DNA of 64,000 bases from Cellulomonas sp. RIT-PI-Y (GTDB lineage: Bacteria > Actinomycetota > Actinomycetes > Actinomycetales > Cellulomonadaceae). The position numbers and the translations under genes are program-made. Numbering within the stretch: position 1 is the first letter of the stretch; each line of letters starts with the position of its first letter. The notes under the pieces are model-generated. The model had not been told where the DNA came from, ran no database searches, and saw nothing but the letters and a program-made list of their open reading frames with translations. Shown here one piece after another: positions 34,952 through 42,556 of the stretch. The stretch lies in contig NZ_JANZKP010000005.1 of NCBI RefSeq assembly GCF_025642745.1, forward strand, positions 1-64,000, read 5' to 3'.

Positions 34952-35424
34952 ACGAGATGCTCAACAGCCCACTCGAAGTCGGGGTGCGCGTCGTCGCGAC
35001 GCTGACGGCGCTGTACCCGAAGCACGCAGACCTCGCGCGCATCGTCTTGCTTGACCACGTCGTTCTTCACAGCGCCGACTTCCATGGCGAGGACAGCCTT
35101 CACCCGCAGGTTCCAGGAAGAGTGGCGGAACTCGGGGTTAAGCGCGAGCTTGTTCAGCAAGGCATTCGTCTCATGGGAGCGCGAGGGCTGGTCGTGCGCG
35201 AGCTGAAAACTGCGGGCCTCTACTACATGGCAAGCGAGGACGCGCGCCCCTTCCTCGACTCTATCGACGCCCCGTACCTCCGGCGACTGCGAGAAAGAAG
35301 TGCCTGGGCGGTGAATGAGTTTGGAGGGATGCGTGACGACGCGATCCGCATGCGGTTAGGAGACACTTTCGGACGTTGGGCTGAAGAGTTCGAGCCCGTC
35401 GCTGAGGATGGATCTCATGGTTGA
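34948..35424 (+). CDS. ABC-3C system middle component
   Basis: A 158-aa protein with the family hallmark N-S-P-L-E-V-G-V-R-V near the start, then LTALYPKHADLARIVLLDHVV, SLHPQVPGRVAELGVKRELV and a winged-helix-like LMGARGLVVREL. It links effector and ATPase in three-component ABC systems. GTG at 34948 overlaps the effector stop (GTGA). The 3' end overlaps the ATPase start by 8 bp, so all three proteins are made together. Confidence 0.83.
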   Translation: MNEMLNSPLEVGVRVVATLTALYPKHADLARIVLLDHVVLHSADFHGEDSLHPQVPGRVAELGVKRELVQQGIRLMGARGLVVRELKTAGLYYMASEDARPFLDSIDAPYLRRLRERSAWAVNEFGGMRDDAIRMRLGDTFGRWAEEFEPVAEDGSHG

Positions 35425-37273
35425 TCGGCTTCGCCTCGTCCACCTCACAGTCGTCGGCGCGGCGGTGGCACCCGCCACGATCGAGTTCGGCGACCATCTG
35501 ACGGTCGTTCACGGCGCGTCCGACACTGGGAAGTCCCACGTGTTCGACCTCATCCACTACGTTTGCGGCCTCGCCAAGGCGATCGAACTACCCCCCGAAG
35601 GCAAGGGGTACCAGTACGTCCACCTCGGAGTGCGGACCGAGTCTGGAATGGCAGTGACGTTGGTCCGGGACATTTCAGGAGGGTCAATCGGGGTGGTGCA
35701 CGGAGACCTCCGCCAACTGACCACCGATCCGATCGAACGCACGCTGGAGCCCCGACACGTATCAGCGAACCCGGACAGTGTCTCCCGGTACTTGCTGTCT
35801 CTGGTCGGTATGGACGAACTCGTCGTGCGCAAGAACCAGTACAACGAGACGCGGATTCTCCAATGGCGCGACGTGATGCACCTCACTGCCGTGGGCGAGG
35901 AGAGCATCCTGTCCAAGAGATCTCCGATCGAGTTCGGACAGCACTCTGACCGACCCGTAGAGTCGGCGATCTTCCGGCTCTTCATCGAGGGCAGAGATGA
36001 CTCCGGGCTCGTCGCGATCCCTAAGGAGGCGGACCTCAAACAGATCTCAGCGAACCAGCTCGAAGTCCTCGACCGGCTTGTCACGAGGCTTGAAGACGAG
36101 CTGAAGAATGCCGCGCCGCTTGACCAGCTTCGCGATCAACTCACGCGCTTGAACGTAACGATGCGGCAGGCGGGTCAAGACGTGGAAGAACTCAGCGCCA
36201 CGCGCGATCAGCTCGTCGATGAACGCTCGGCTGTTAGAGAGAGGCTTGTGACGTTTCGCGCGCGACGCGACGAACTGGCCGACCTGCACGCACGGTTCAA
36301 ACTCCTCAACGCCCAGTACGACTCCGACCTGTCGCGTCTGGAGATGGTCGCTCAGGCGGCCGATGTCCTGGCGAGGGACGACGGAGCGGACTGCCCGTTC
36401 TGCGGTGCGGAGCCGACGCACCAGCACTGGCCGAGCGTTGACTTTGCCACGACCGACGAGGTCACGTTCTCGGCCGCGATCGAGTCGGAGATGACCAAGA
36501 TCGAGATCCTGCGGGGCGACCTTCGCCAGGCGATCGACGCCATCGAATCGGAGCGCGTCTCAACGGAAGCCGAAGTGGCGGCCGGCGAGGACCGTACCGT
36601 CGAGCTCAAGCGAGAGATCTCCCGGCTAGATGGTGCGATGCGGGGACCGCGTGCGGAACTCGCGCCGCTCATGGATAGTCGCGCTCACGTCGAACGGCTG
36701 ATCGAGACTCACGCTCGGCTGTCGGACTTGCTGGTGTTTCGGGCATCGGTCGCGCGTGTCGAGCGACCGAAGACCTCTGCGGAGGTGCCGATTTCCTCAA
36801 GCGACCTCAGGATGTTCGACGGACTCGCACGAGAGGTGCTCCGGCTCTGGACATTCTCCGAGGACAGTGTCGTGAACTACTCGACGCGCGATCGCGACCT
36901 CGTCGTCGACCAGAGGCTCCGAAGAACACGAGGAAAGGGCGTCCGCTCCATCCTCCACGCGTTGTTCAACGTGGTGTTGGCGCAGTACTGCCTCGAGCGG
37001 AACTACCGACACCCGGGTTTCCTGATCCTCGACTCGCCGATCGTCACCTACCGCCAGCCTGGTGAGCCTGAGCCGGGCGGAGAGGACGAGACGATCGGCT
37101 CCAACGTTGTCGACGCGTTCTACTCGTACCTGCAGGACGGCTTCTCGGGACAGTCGATCATCCTGGAGAACAAGTCGCCGCTGTCTCCCCTGCCGCCCGG
37201 GAGTCAGGAGTACTTTTTCGGCGGTCAGACAGGTGAGTCGAAGCGAAGCGGCTTCTATCCGACCGCCGACTAG
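35417..37273 (+). CDS. ABC-3C system ATPase, DUF3732-type SMC/Rad50-like protein
   Basis: A 618-aa ABC ATPase of the DUF3732 type. Walker A is G-A-S-D-T-G-K39-S; a long coiled coil (about 205-440) is interrupted by a zinc-hook-like C326-P-F-C329. The C-terminal lobe has G-K-G-V-R-S-I before Walker B F-L-I-L-D539-S-P. The first ATG at 35408 is possible, but 35417 has GAGG at the right distance. Last gene of the effector-middle-ATPase operon. By analogy with Rad50/SMC and with the ABC-3C family it would sense foreign or unusual DNA and switch the nuclease effector. Family call strong; trigger unknown. Confidence 0.87.
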   Translation: MVDRLRLVHLTVVGAAVAPATIEFGDHLTVVHGASDTGKSHVFDLIHYVCGLAKAIELPPEGKGYQYVHLGVRTESGMAVTLVRDISGGSIGVVHGDLRQLTTDPIERTLEPRHVSANPDSVSRYLLSLVGMDELVVRKNQYNETRILQWRDVMHLTAVGEESILSKRSPIEFGQHSDRPVESAIFRLFIEGRDDSGLVAIPKEADLKQISANQLEVLDRLVTRLEDELKNAAPLDQLRDQLTRLNVTMRQAGQDVEELSATRDQLVDERSAVRERLVTFRARRDELADLHARFKLLNAQYDSDLSRLEMVAQAADVLARDDGADCPFCGAEPTHQHWPSVDFATTDEVTFSAAIESEMTKIEILRGDLRQAIDAIESERVSTEAEVAAGEDRTVELKREISRLDGAMRGPRAELAPLMDSRAHVERLIETHARLSDLLVFRASVARVERPKTSAEVPISSSDLRMFDGLAREVLRLWTFSEDSVVNYSTRDRDLVVDQRLRRTRGKGVRSILHALFNVVLAQYCLERNYRHPGFLILDSPIVTYRQPGEPEPGGEDETIGSNVVDAFYSYLQDGFSGQSIILENKSPLSPLPPGSQEYFFGGQTGESKRSGFYPTAD

Positions 37274-37431
37274 CACCTGATCCACTGCCTTGAGGCCGCG
37301 ACCGCCGTGCTCGCCGAGGTCGCGACGCAACCGCTCCAACTTGTGACCAGGAGGTTGTCGGCGTTGGCGATTGAGCGAGATTAGGGAGGAGGGCCTCGAC
37401 GGGTGCTGCCTCGCAGCGCACGCTGGAGCGA
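37274..37431. other. Island right flank
   Basis: Spacer after the ATPase gene. No gene, terminator or attachment-site repeat was recognised; the frameshifted tail of vanZ runs into it from the right. Confidence 0.3.
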
Positions 37432-38136
37432 CTAGCCAGCACCTGGCCCACACGTGACTGGCGTGACGGGTGTGAGGGAAGAGGCGCCCCTCCCAGAACT
37501 ACCGATCGAGTGAGTCCCAGAACGGCTGACGTGGCCAGTGGACTTCCTGCCAAACCCGAACCCCGGCAGCCGGTGCCGGGCAGCGCGGTCAGCGCACCGC
37601 CGCCCGCCACCGGAACCGCTCGACCTGACCCCGAACCCCGGCACCCGGCCGAGCAGCGCCAGCAGCCCGGCCCCGAGCGCGCCTCCGAGCACGTTGCACA
37701 GCAGGTCGTTCACGTCCGCGACGTGCCCGCCGCCCAGCAGGTGCGCGGTGACGTACTGGGTCACCTCGATCGCCAGGCTGCACGCCGCGGCGACCGCCGT
37801 CACGCGCCACCACGACCCCCGGGACACCACGAGGCCGAGCAGGATCCCGAGCGGCACGAACACGGCGATGTTCATCACCGAGTCGCCGAGCTCGTAGTCG
37901 ACCAACGGCGTCAGGACGAGGGAGTCCGACCACCGGCCGTCGTGCGCCGGCTTGTCCAGGAAGATCGGGAAGACCGTGTTGGCCACGATCCCGGCGGCGT
38001 AGACGCAGAGCGCGAGCGCGACCGCGGCGCGGGGCACGGTGAGCCGGTCCCGGCGGTGCAGGGAGCGGAGCAGCACGGCGAACGCCACCGCTGCGATCGG
38101 GATGACGACCGGCAGCACCGGGACCTGACGGAACAC
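37432..38136 (-). CDS. VanZ-like membrane protein with frameshifted C-terminus
   Basis: A 234-aa VanZ-family protein with four or five membrane helices (VPVLPVVIPIAAVAFAVLL; AAVALALCVYAAGIVANTVF; SVMNIAVFVPLGILLGLVV; further helices). VanZ-like proteins are linked to glycopeptide tolerance but mostly uncharacterised. GTG at 38136 has AGGAGGAG upstream. Compared with the left copy, one base is missing near 37624, so after V-P-G-F-G the C-terminus V-E-R-F-R-W-R-A-A-V-R is replaced by about 60 unrelated residues reaching into island DNA. The core helices are intact, so activity may or may not survive. Confidence 0.78.
   Translation of the reverse strand: MFRQVPVLPVVIPIAAVAFAVLLRSLHRRDRLTVPRAAVALALCVYAAGIVANTVFPIFLDKPAHDGRWSDSLVLTPLVDYELGDSVMNIAVFVPLGILLGLVVSRGSWWRVTAVAAACSLAIEVTQYVTAHLLGGGHVADVNDLLCNVLGGALGAGLLALLGRVPGFGVRSSGSGGGRRCADRAARHRLPGFGFGRKSTGHVSRSGTHSIGSSGRGASSLTPVTPVTCGPGAG
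37574..37919. repeat. Right copy of the ~345-bp direct repeat (vanZ 3' part)
   Basis: Counterpart of 30205-30551, differing at about ten positions plus one deleted base. It lies inside the longer vanZ gene. The 7367-bp offset between copies defines the length of the inserted unit. Confidence 0.85.
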
Positions 38137-38282
38137 GCGACATCTCCTCCTGTGACCCGCACGAGCCGGGCCGCCTCATCGACCCGGGTCACGATGCCGT
38201 CCGGGCGATCCGCGCGGCATCCACCCCGGGTCGGACCCGCAGGGGGACCGGAGGACCAGAGCCGTCGACCGGGGTCCGGCAC

Positions 38283-38326
38283 GGTCCCGGACAGCGGTCG
38301 GCCCGGGACCGTGAGCGGCCGCTCAC
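38283..38326 (-). terminator. Terminator-like hairpins after the enoyl-CoA hydratase gene
   Basis: GGTCCCGG (38283-38290) pairs with CCGGGACC (38303-38310). Next to it, the 16-bp perfect palindrome GTGAGCGGCCGCTCAC (38311-38326) covers the stop codon of the hydratase gene. Together they probably end transcription before vanZ, which reads in the same direction. Confidence 0.5.
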
Positions 38327-39186
38327 AGGGAGCGGAGGGTCCCTTCCAGGTCGCGCTCGGCGTCCCGGTCGCTCTGCACGCCGGCGGCGAGCTGCGCGAG
38401 GGCGAAACCGGTGACCTCGGGGAGGTAGATGCCCATCCCGGCGCGGCCCTCGTGCTGGTAGACCTCGACCGGCGCGGGCGGCACGGAGGCGTCGACCACC
38501 TGCTTGATCGCGGCGACCACCTCGGGCCGCAGCCGCGCGATCCGTCGGGCGAGGTCGGCCACGAAGTCGTCGATCTCGTCGGCCGGCAGTGCGCGGTTGA
38601 TCAGGCCGTAGCGCTCGGCGAGCTCGGCGCCCACGAGCTCGCCGCCGAGGATGAGCTCGAGTGCGCGGGCGCGGCCGAGCAGCCGTGGCAGGTTCACGGT
38701 GCCGCCGCCGCCGGGCAGGATCTGCTGGGCGGTCTCGGGCTGGGCCTGACCGGAACGGCCGATCGCGGCGAACCGCAGGTCGAGGTAGGTGAGGAACTCG
38801 TTGCCACCGCCCCGCGCCAGCCCGGCGAGCTTGCCGATGGTGACCTGGGGGAGGTCGCGCAGCTCGACGTTGAGGGCCTCGAGCGGGTTCAGGTCCGCAG
38901 GGACGTCGACACCGGGTGCCGCGTCGGCGAACTCCTGCAGCGCGGTGGGCAGCGCCTCGAGGTCGGTGAGGAACCGCAGGTCGCCGTGCGCGCTGAAGAA
39001 CTCGTCGTCCGCGCTGTCGAAGACGATCACCCGGATGTCGGGGTCGTGGCGGACCCGGTGCGCGAATGTGCGCAGCGAGGCGAGCAGGGTGCTGTCCATC
39101 AGGTTGAACGGCGGGTGGTCCAGCGTGGCGGTGGCGACGCCGTCGGCGATGGCGATGCGCAGGCCGGTGAGGTCCTGATAGTTCAT
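38323..39186 (-). CDS. Enoyl-CoA hydratase/isomerase family protein
   Basis: A 287-aa crotonase-fold protein. Seen: ATLDHPPFNLMDSTLLASL, V-I-V-F-D-S-A-D-D-E-F-F-S-A-H-G-D (CoA-binding A-H-G-D loop), G-K-L-A-G-L-A-R-G-G-G-N-E oxyanion-hole region, and L-P-G-G-G-G-T-V-N-L-P-R-L-L-G-R. The usual second glutamate at the end of the active-site region seems altered, so the exact reaction is uncertain. ATG at 39186 has AGGAGCACC upstream. Divergent from a TetR gene 105 bp away, which likely represses it. Confidence 0.87.
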   Translation of the reverse strand: MNYQDLTGLRIAIADGVATATLDHPPFNLMDSTLLASLRTFAHRVRHDPDIRVIVFDSADDEFFSAHGDLRFLTDLEALPTALQEFADAAPGVDVPADLNPLEALNVELRDLPQVTIGKLAGLARGGGNEFLTYLDLRFAAIGRSGQAQPETAQQILPGGGGTVNLPRLLGRARALELILGGELVGAELAERYGLINRALPADEIDDFVADLARRIARLRPEVVAAIKQVVDASVPPAPVEVYQHEGRAGMGIYLPEVTGFALAQLAAGVQSDRDAERDLEGTLRSL

Positions 39187-39265
39187 GGGTGCTCCTCGTG
39201 CGTGCCCGTCCTGAGTCTCAGGACTGCGAATGACGCTGAGTGTCACAGTAGATACGGGGTACCGA

Positions 39266-39280
39266 AACGGCAACTCCGTT
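39266..39280. promoter_or_regulatory. Possible TetR operator and leaderless promoter
   Basis: Inverted repeat AACGG (39266-39270), N5, CCGTT (39276-39280) in the 105-bp gap between the hydratase and TetR genes. TACGAT at 39280-39285 ends 7 nt before the TetR ATG and fits the -10 of a leaderless transcript, so the repeat would block that promoter. Confidence 0.45.
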
Positions 39281-39291
39281 ACGATCGACGC

Positions 39292-39846
39292 ATGATGAGC
39301 AGTGGCGCGTCGATCCGGGACGTGGGGCGGCATGCGATCCGGCTGAGCCTGGCGCGGGTCGCGTTCGAGCGGTTCTGCCTCCAGGGCTTCGGCCAGGTGA
39401 CCTTCGACGAGCTGGCCGAGGCGGCCGGGGTCTCGCGGAGCACGTTCCTGCGGCACTTCCGGACCAAGGAGGACGCGGTCCTGTTCGTGTTCGACCCGGT
39501 CGGTGCGACGGTCGCCGCGCGGATCGAGGCCGGTGACGAGGCCGGCGCGGCCGTCCGGGCGGCGGCGGACCTCCTGGTGCGGGACGTGCCGGAGCTGCAC
39601 GCGGTGCTGGAGCTGGTCCGGGACACGCCGGAACTCCGGGCGGGCCTGTCGGCGAAGCGGGAGCACTGGCTCGCCACCGCGCTCCCTGTGGCGCTCGCCG
39701 CGGCACCGGACGCGGACGAGGTGGTCGTCGAGGCGCGGCTCGCGACGGCGCTGGCCTGCTTGGACGTCGCGCTGCGACGGTGGGGGGCCGGCGACCACGA
39801 GGAGCTCGGCGCGCTCCTGGACCGAGCGCTCCCCGTGGCCGGCTGA
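39292..39846 (+). CDS. TetR-family transcriptional regulator
   Basis: A 184-aa TetR repressor: an N-terminal HTH (RVAFERFCLQGFGQVTFDELAEAAGVSRSTFLRHFRTKEDAV, seen as FDELAEAAGVSRSTFLRHF) and a variable helical ligand domain. The first of two tandem ATGs is used because TACGAT lies 7 nt upstream. Divergent from the enoyl-CoA hydratase gene, its probable target; acyl-CoA-type ligands are common in such pairs but not shown here. Confidence 0.88.
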   Translation: MMSSGASIRDVGRHAIRLSLARVAFERFCLQGFGQVTFDELAEAAGVSRSTFLRHFRTKEDAVLFVFDPVGATVAARIEAGDEAGAAVRAAADLLVRDVPELHAVLELVRDTPELRAGLSAKREHWLATALPVALAAAPDADEVVVEARLATALACLDVALRRWGAGDHEELGALLDRALPVAG

Positions 39847-39864
39847 GTCGATCCGGCCGAGAGG

Positions 39865-40704
39865 TCAGGTCGTCGGCGTGAAGCGCTGCGACCCGGTGAC
39901 CCGCAACAGCTCCAGCCGCTGGCCGTCCTCGCTCCCCGGTGCGGCGGTGTAGACCACGATCCGCAGATCGCTGCCCGGCACGGTCAGCACGTCGCAGTCC
40001 AGCGTGATCGGGCCGACCGCGGTCCGGGTCATCGTCTTGCGGCTCGATCGGTGCTCGGCGACCCGGGCCTCGGCCCAGCGTTCCGCGAAGTCGGCCGACT
40101 CCGCCCGCAGCGCGTTCACCAGTCGTTCCAGCGCCGGATCGCCGGGGTAGCGGCCGACGGCGGAGCGCAGGTCGGCGACCAGGTCGCGGGCGAAGTCCTC
40201 CTCGTGCGCGGGGTCGAACTCGATGCCCGGGTGCCCGGTGGTGAACATCCGCCAGACCAGGTTGCGCTCGATGCCGGTGTAGCCGGCGGGGTCCGAGCCG
40301 AGGGACGCCCACAGCGGGTTCCAGAGCAGGATGTCCCAGGCGGCGTTGAACACCCCGAGCGGGACGTCGGACAGGCGGTCGATCATCCGCTGGACTCCGG
40401 GGGTGATCTGCTGCGGGACCAGGCCGGGGTCGGGCGGGGCGGCGCCGCCGACCCGGTACAGGTGGTCGCGTTCGGCGTCGGTGAGGCGCAGGGCGCGGGC
40501 GAGGGCGCCGAGCAGCTGCGGCGAGGGGTGGGCGGCGCGGCCCTGTTCCAGACGGACGATGTAGTCGACGCTGACCCCGGCGAGGGCGGCGAGCTCCTCG
40601 CGGCGCAGGCCACGGGCACGTCGGCCGGTGCCGGCGGGCATGCCGACGTCCGCCGGGCCGATCCGGTCGCGCCAGGACCGCAGGACGGTCGCGAACTCGC
40701 TCAC
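39865..40704 (-). CDS. XRE-family regulator with MmyB-type ligand domain
   Basis: A 279-aa regulator. The HTH is at about 30-80 (RGLRREELAALAGVSVDYIVRLEQGR) and the rest matches the MmyB-like ligand-binding domain (LVPQQITPGVQRMIDRLSDVPLGVFN in parts; W-D-I-L-L-W-N-P-L-W-A-S-L; GIERNLVWRMF), which in a homolog binds fatty acid. GTG at 40704; longer frames run into the intergenic region. Divergent from a short-chain dehydrogenase gene, an arrangement that is very frequent for this family and suggests direct control of it. Confidence 0.9.
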   Translation of the reverse strand: MSEFATVLRSWRDRIGPADVGMPAGTGRRARGLRREELAALAGVSVDYIVRLEQGRAAHPSPQLLGALARALRLTDAERDHLYRVGGAAPPDPGLVPQQITPGVQRMIDRLSDVPLGVFNAAWDILLWNPLWASLGSDPAGYTGIERNLVWRMFTTGHPGIEFDPAHEEDFARDLVADLRSAVGRYPGDPALERLVNALRAESADFAERWAEARVAEHRSSRKTMTRTAVGPITLDCDVLTVPGSDLRIVVYTAAPGSEDGQRLELLRVTGSQRFTPTT

Positions 40705-40805
40705 CGGTCGATTGTGGCCCCGCGGCCGCCGGGCTGGGTGGTACTGGCGGTCCCACCGTCGACCGGGGCCTGGGGATCCTGGCTGGGTCCGCGCACGCTG
40801 GAGCC

Positions 40806-41486
40806 ATGACCACGACACTGATCACCGGGGCCAATCGGAGCCTCGGACTGGAGACCGCTCGCCGCCTGATCGAGGCGGGCCACACCGTGTACGCCGGGAT
40901 GCGGGACCTCGCGACCGGCGACGAGGCACGACGGATCGGGGCGCACCCGGTGCAGCTCGACGTGACCGACCAGGTGAGCGTCGACGCGGCGCTCGGCGCG
41001 CTGCCGGAGCTGGACGTGCTGATCAACAACGCCGGGGTGCTCGGCACCTCCTTCGGCGTGGACGACCTGGACGCGGCGGCGATCGCCACGGTGCTGGACA
41101 CGAACGTGGTCGGTGCCGTCCGGGTGACGCAGGCCGCACTGCCGCTGCTGCGCCGGTCGGCGAATCCGGTGATCGTCAACGTGGCGTCGGGGGTGGGCTG
41201 GCCGCGGTTCCTCACCACCGAGGGCACGGACGAGTTCCCGATCCCGGCGGTGCCCTACGCGACGTCGAAGGCCGCCGTGATCGCGATGACCGTGCAGTAC
41301 GCCAAGAACCTGCCGGCCTTCCGGGTGAACGTCAGCGACCCGGGGTACACCGCGACCGACTTCAACCGGCACAGCGGGCACCAGACCGTCACCGAGGGGA
41401 CCGACGCCACCGTGGCGCTCGCCCTGCTCGGGCCGGACGGGCCGACCGGGGAGTTCCACAACCGGCACGGGCGGATCGACTACTGA
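40806..41486 (+). CDS. Short-chain dehydrogenase/reductase
   Basis: A 226-aa SDR. NAD(P)-binding T-G-A-N-R-S-L-G (variant of TGxxxGxG), L-D-V-T-D, N-N-A-G-V and catalytic S-G... Y-A-T-S-K (Tyr-x-x-x-Lys) are visible. The substrate cannot be predicted. Its start is 101 bp from the divergent XRE gene, and GGTGG-N11-CCACC near 40738 may be that regulator's site. A permease gene follows after 53 bp on the same strand. Confidence 0.88.
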   Translation: MTTTLITGANRSLGLETARRLIEAGHTVYAGMRDLATGDEARRIGAHPVQLDVTDQVSVDAALGALPELDVLINNAGVLGTSFGVDDLDAAAIATVLDTNVVGAVRVTQAALPLLRRSANPVIVNVASGVGWPRFLTTEGTDEFPIPAVPYATSKAAVIAMTVQYAKNLPAFRVNVSDPGYTATDFNRHSGHQTVTEGTDATVALALLGPDGPTGEFHNRHGRIDY

Positions 41487-41539
41487 GCGGGGTGGTCCCC
41501 TGACCGGGGGCGGTCGGCCGGTGTGAGAGCCTCGTCCCG

Positions 41540-42160
41540 ATGAGTGGCGTCCTGGTCGGCTTCGCGATCATCGGCGCCGTCATCGGGACGGGGTACGTGG
41601 TCGGGCGTTCCGGCCTGCTCGGATCCCAGGCGCAGTACGTGATGAGCCGGCTGGTGTTCTTCGTCCTGATGCCGTGCCTGCTGTTCCACACCCTGGCGAC
41701 CGCGGACGTCGGGACGTTGTTCTCGGCCGCGCTGTGGGTGTCGCTGATCGCGGCGGGCGCGGTCGCGCTGGGCACCGGCCTGGTGCTGCGGCTGGTGCTG
41801 CGCCGGTCGGTCGTGGCGACGACGGTCGGGGCGCTCGCGGCGAGCTACGTGAACGCGAACAACATCGGCCTGCCGGTGGCGGCGTACGTGATCGGGCGGA
41901 CCACCGCGGTGGTGCCGGTGATGCTGTTGCAGCTGGTGGTGATGGCGCCGATCGCGCTGACGATCCTGGATGCGGCGTCGTCGCCGGGCGGGGCGGGGTG
42001 GCGGCGGGTGCTGCGGCCGATGCTGAGCCCGTTGATCGTGGCGTCGTCGGCGGGGCTGCTGTGCTCGGCGACCGGGGTGCGGCTGCCGGATCCGGTGCTG
42101 GAGCCGTTCGGGCTGGTGGGCGGTGCCGCGGTGCCGGTGGTGCTGCTGTCGTTCGGATGA
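41540..42160 (+). pseudogene. AEC (auxin efflux carrier-like) permease, N-terminal part of frameshifted gene
   Basis: Encodes 206 residues, about seven hydrophobic helices, of an AEC-family permease (FAIIGAVIGTGYVVGRSGLL; ASYVNANNIGLPVAAYVIG; PVVLLSFG), ending at a TGA directly after L-S-F-G. Homologs continue G-M-S-L-x-G-x-P, which is present at once in the next frame. One base is missing in the GG(N)ATG region at about 42156. So the transporter is split; see the next entry. Whether this is a real mutation, a sequencing error or a coupled two-piece protein cannot be told here. Confidence 0.75.
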
Positions 42161-42459
42161 GCCTGCACGGGGCGCCGCCGCTGCGGGACCCGGCGATCCG
42201 GACGGACGTGCTGCTGGCGAGCGGGGTGAAGCTGCTGGTGATGCCGGTGGTGGCGTTCGTGCTGGCCCGGTACGCGTTCGGGCTGGACGCCACGGAGACG
42301 TTCGCGTTGACCACGTTGGGGGCACTGCCGACGGCGCAGAACGTCTTCAACTACGCGCAGCGGTACGACGCGGCGGTGCCGGTGGCGCGGGACGCGGTGC
42401 TGCTGACCACCGTGGGATCGGTGCCGGTGCTGGTGGTGATCGCGGCCCTGCTGCACTGA
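42157..42459 (+). pseudogene. AEC permease, C-terminal part after frameshift
   Basis: 100 codons from the ATG at 42157, which overlaps the upstream TGA as ATGA: MSLHGAPPLRDPAIRTDVL, VKLLVMPVVAFVLARYAFG, TTLGALPTAQNVFNYAQRY, then a last helix. This is the exact missing third of an AEC transporter (206 + 100 residues matches the usual ~310). The ATGA could allow re-initiation and two separate chains, but the domain is normally covalent, so loss of function is more likely. Confidence 0.7.
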
Positions 42460-42463
42460 GCGT

Positions 42464-42483
42464 TCAACTTATTTGAAAGTTGA
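42464..42483. promoter_or_regulatory. Inverted repeat upstream of the iron box
   Basis: TCAACTT (42464-42470), N6 ATTTGA, AAGTTGA (42477-42483): perfect 7-bp arms, AT-rich against the background, 10 bp before the DtxR/IdeR-type box. Could be a second operator or part of the promoter of the iron importer operon. Confidence 0.45.
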
Positions 42484-42492
42484 GCCAAGGGA

Positions 42493-42507
42493 AGGTTAGC
42501 CTAACCT
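42493..42507. promoter_or_regulatory. DtxR/IdeR-type iron box
   Basis: AGGTTAGCCTAACCT, nearly palindromic, matches the core of the DtxR/IdeR consensus TTAGGTTAGGCTAACCTAA. It lies 50 bp before the ATG of the siderophore-binding lipoprotein gene, so the importer should be repressed by Fe2+-loaded DtxR/IdeR. Confidence 0.85.
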
Positions 42508-42556
42508 CGGCGCCGCCGATCTGCGCCGATCCCGCGCGACGAGAGGACCCTTCCGC

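Noticed and set aside
37510-39846. 778-codon plus-strand frame ending in TetR
   Set aside because: Only the last 185 codons (from 39292) are a real gene; the rest is antisense to vanZ and the enoyl-CoA hydratase gene.
40738-40760. XRE operator GGTGG-N11-CCACC
   Set aside because: Arms of 5 bp in GC-rich DNA are weak; mentioned under the SDR gene but not listed as a feature.
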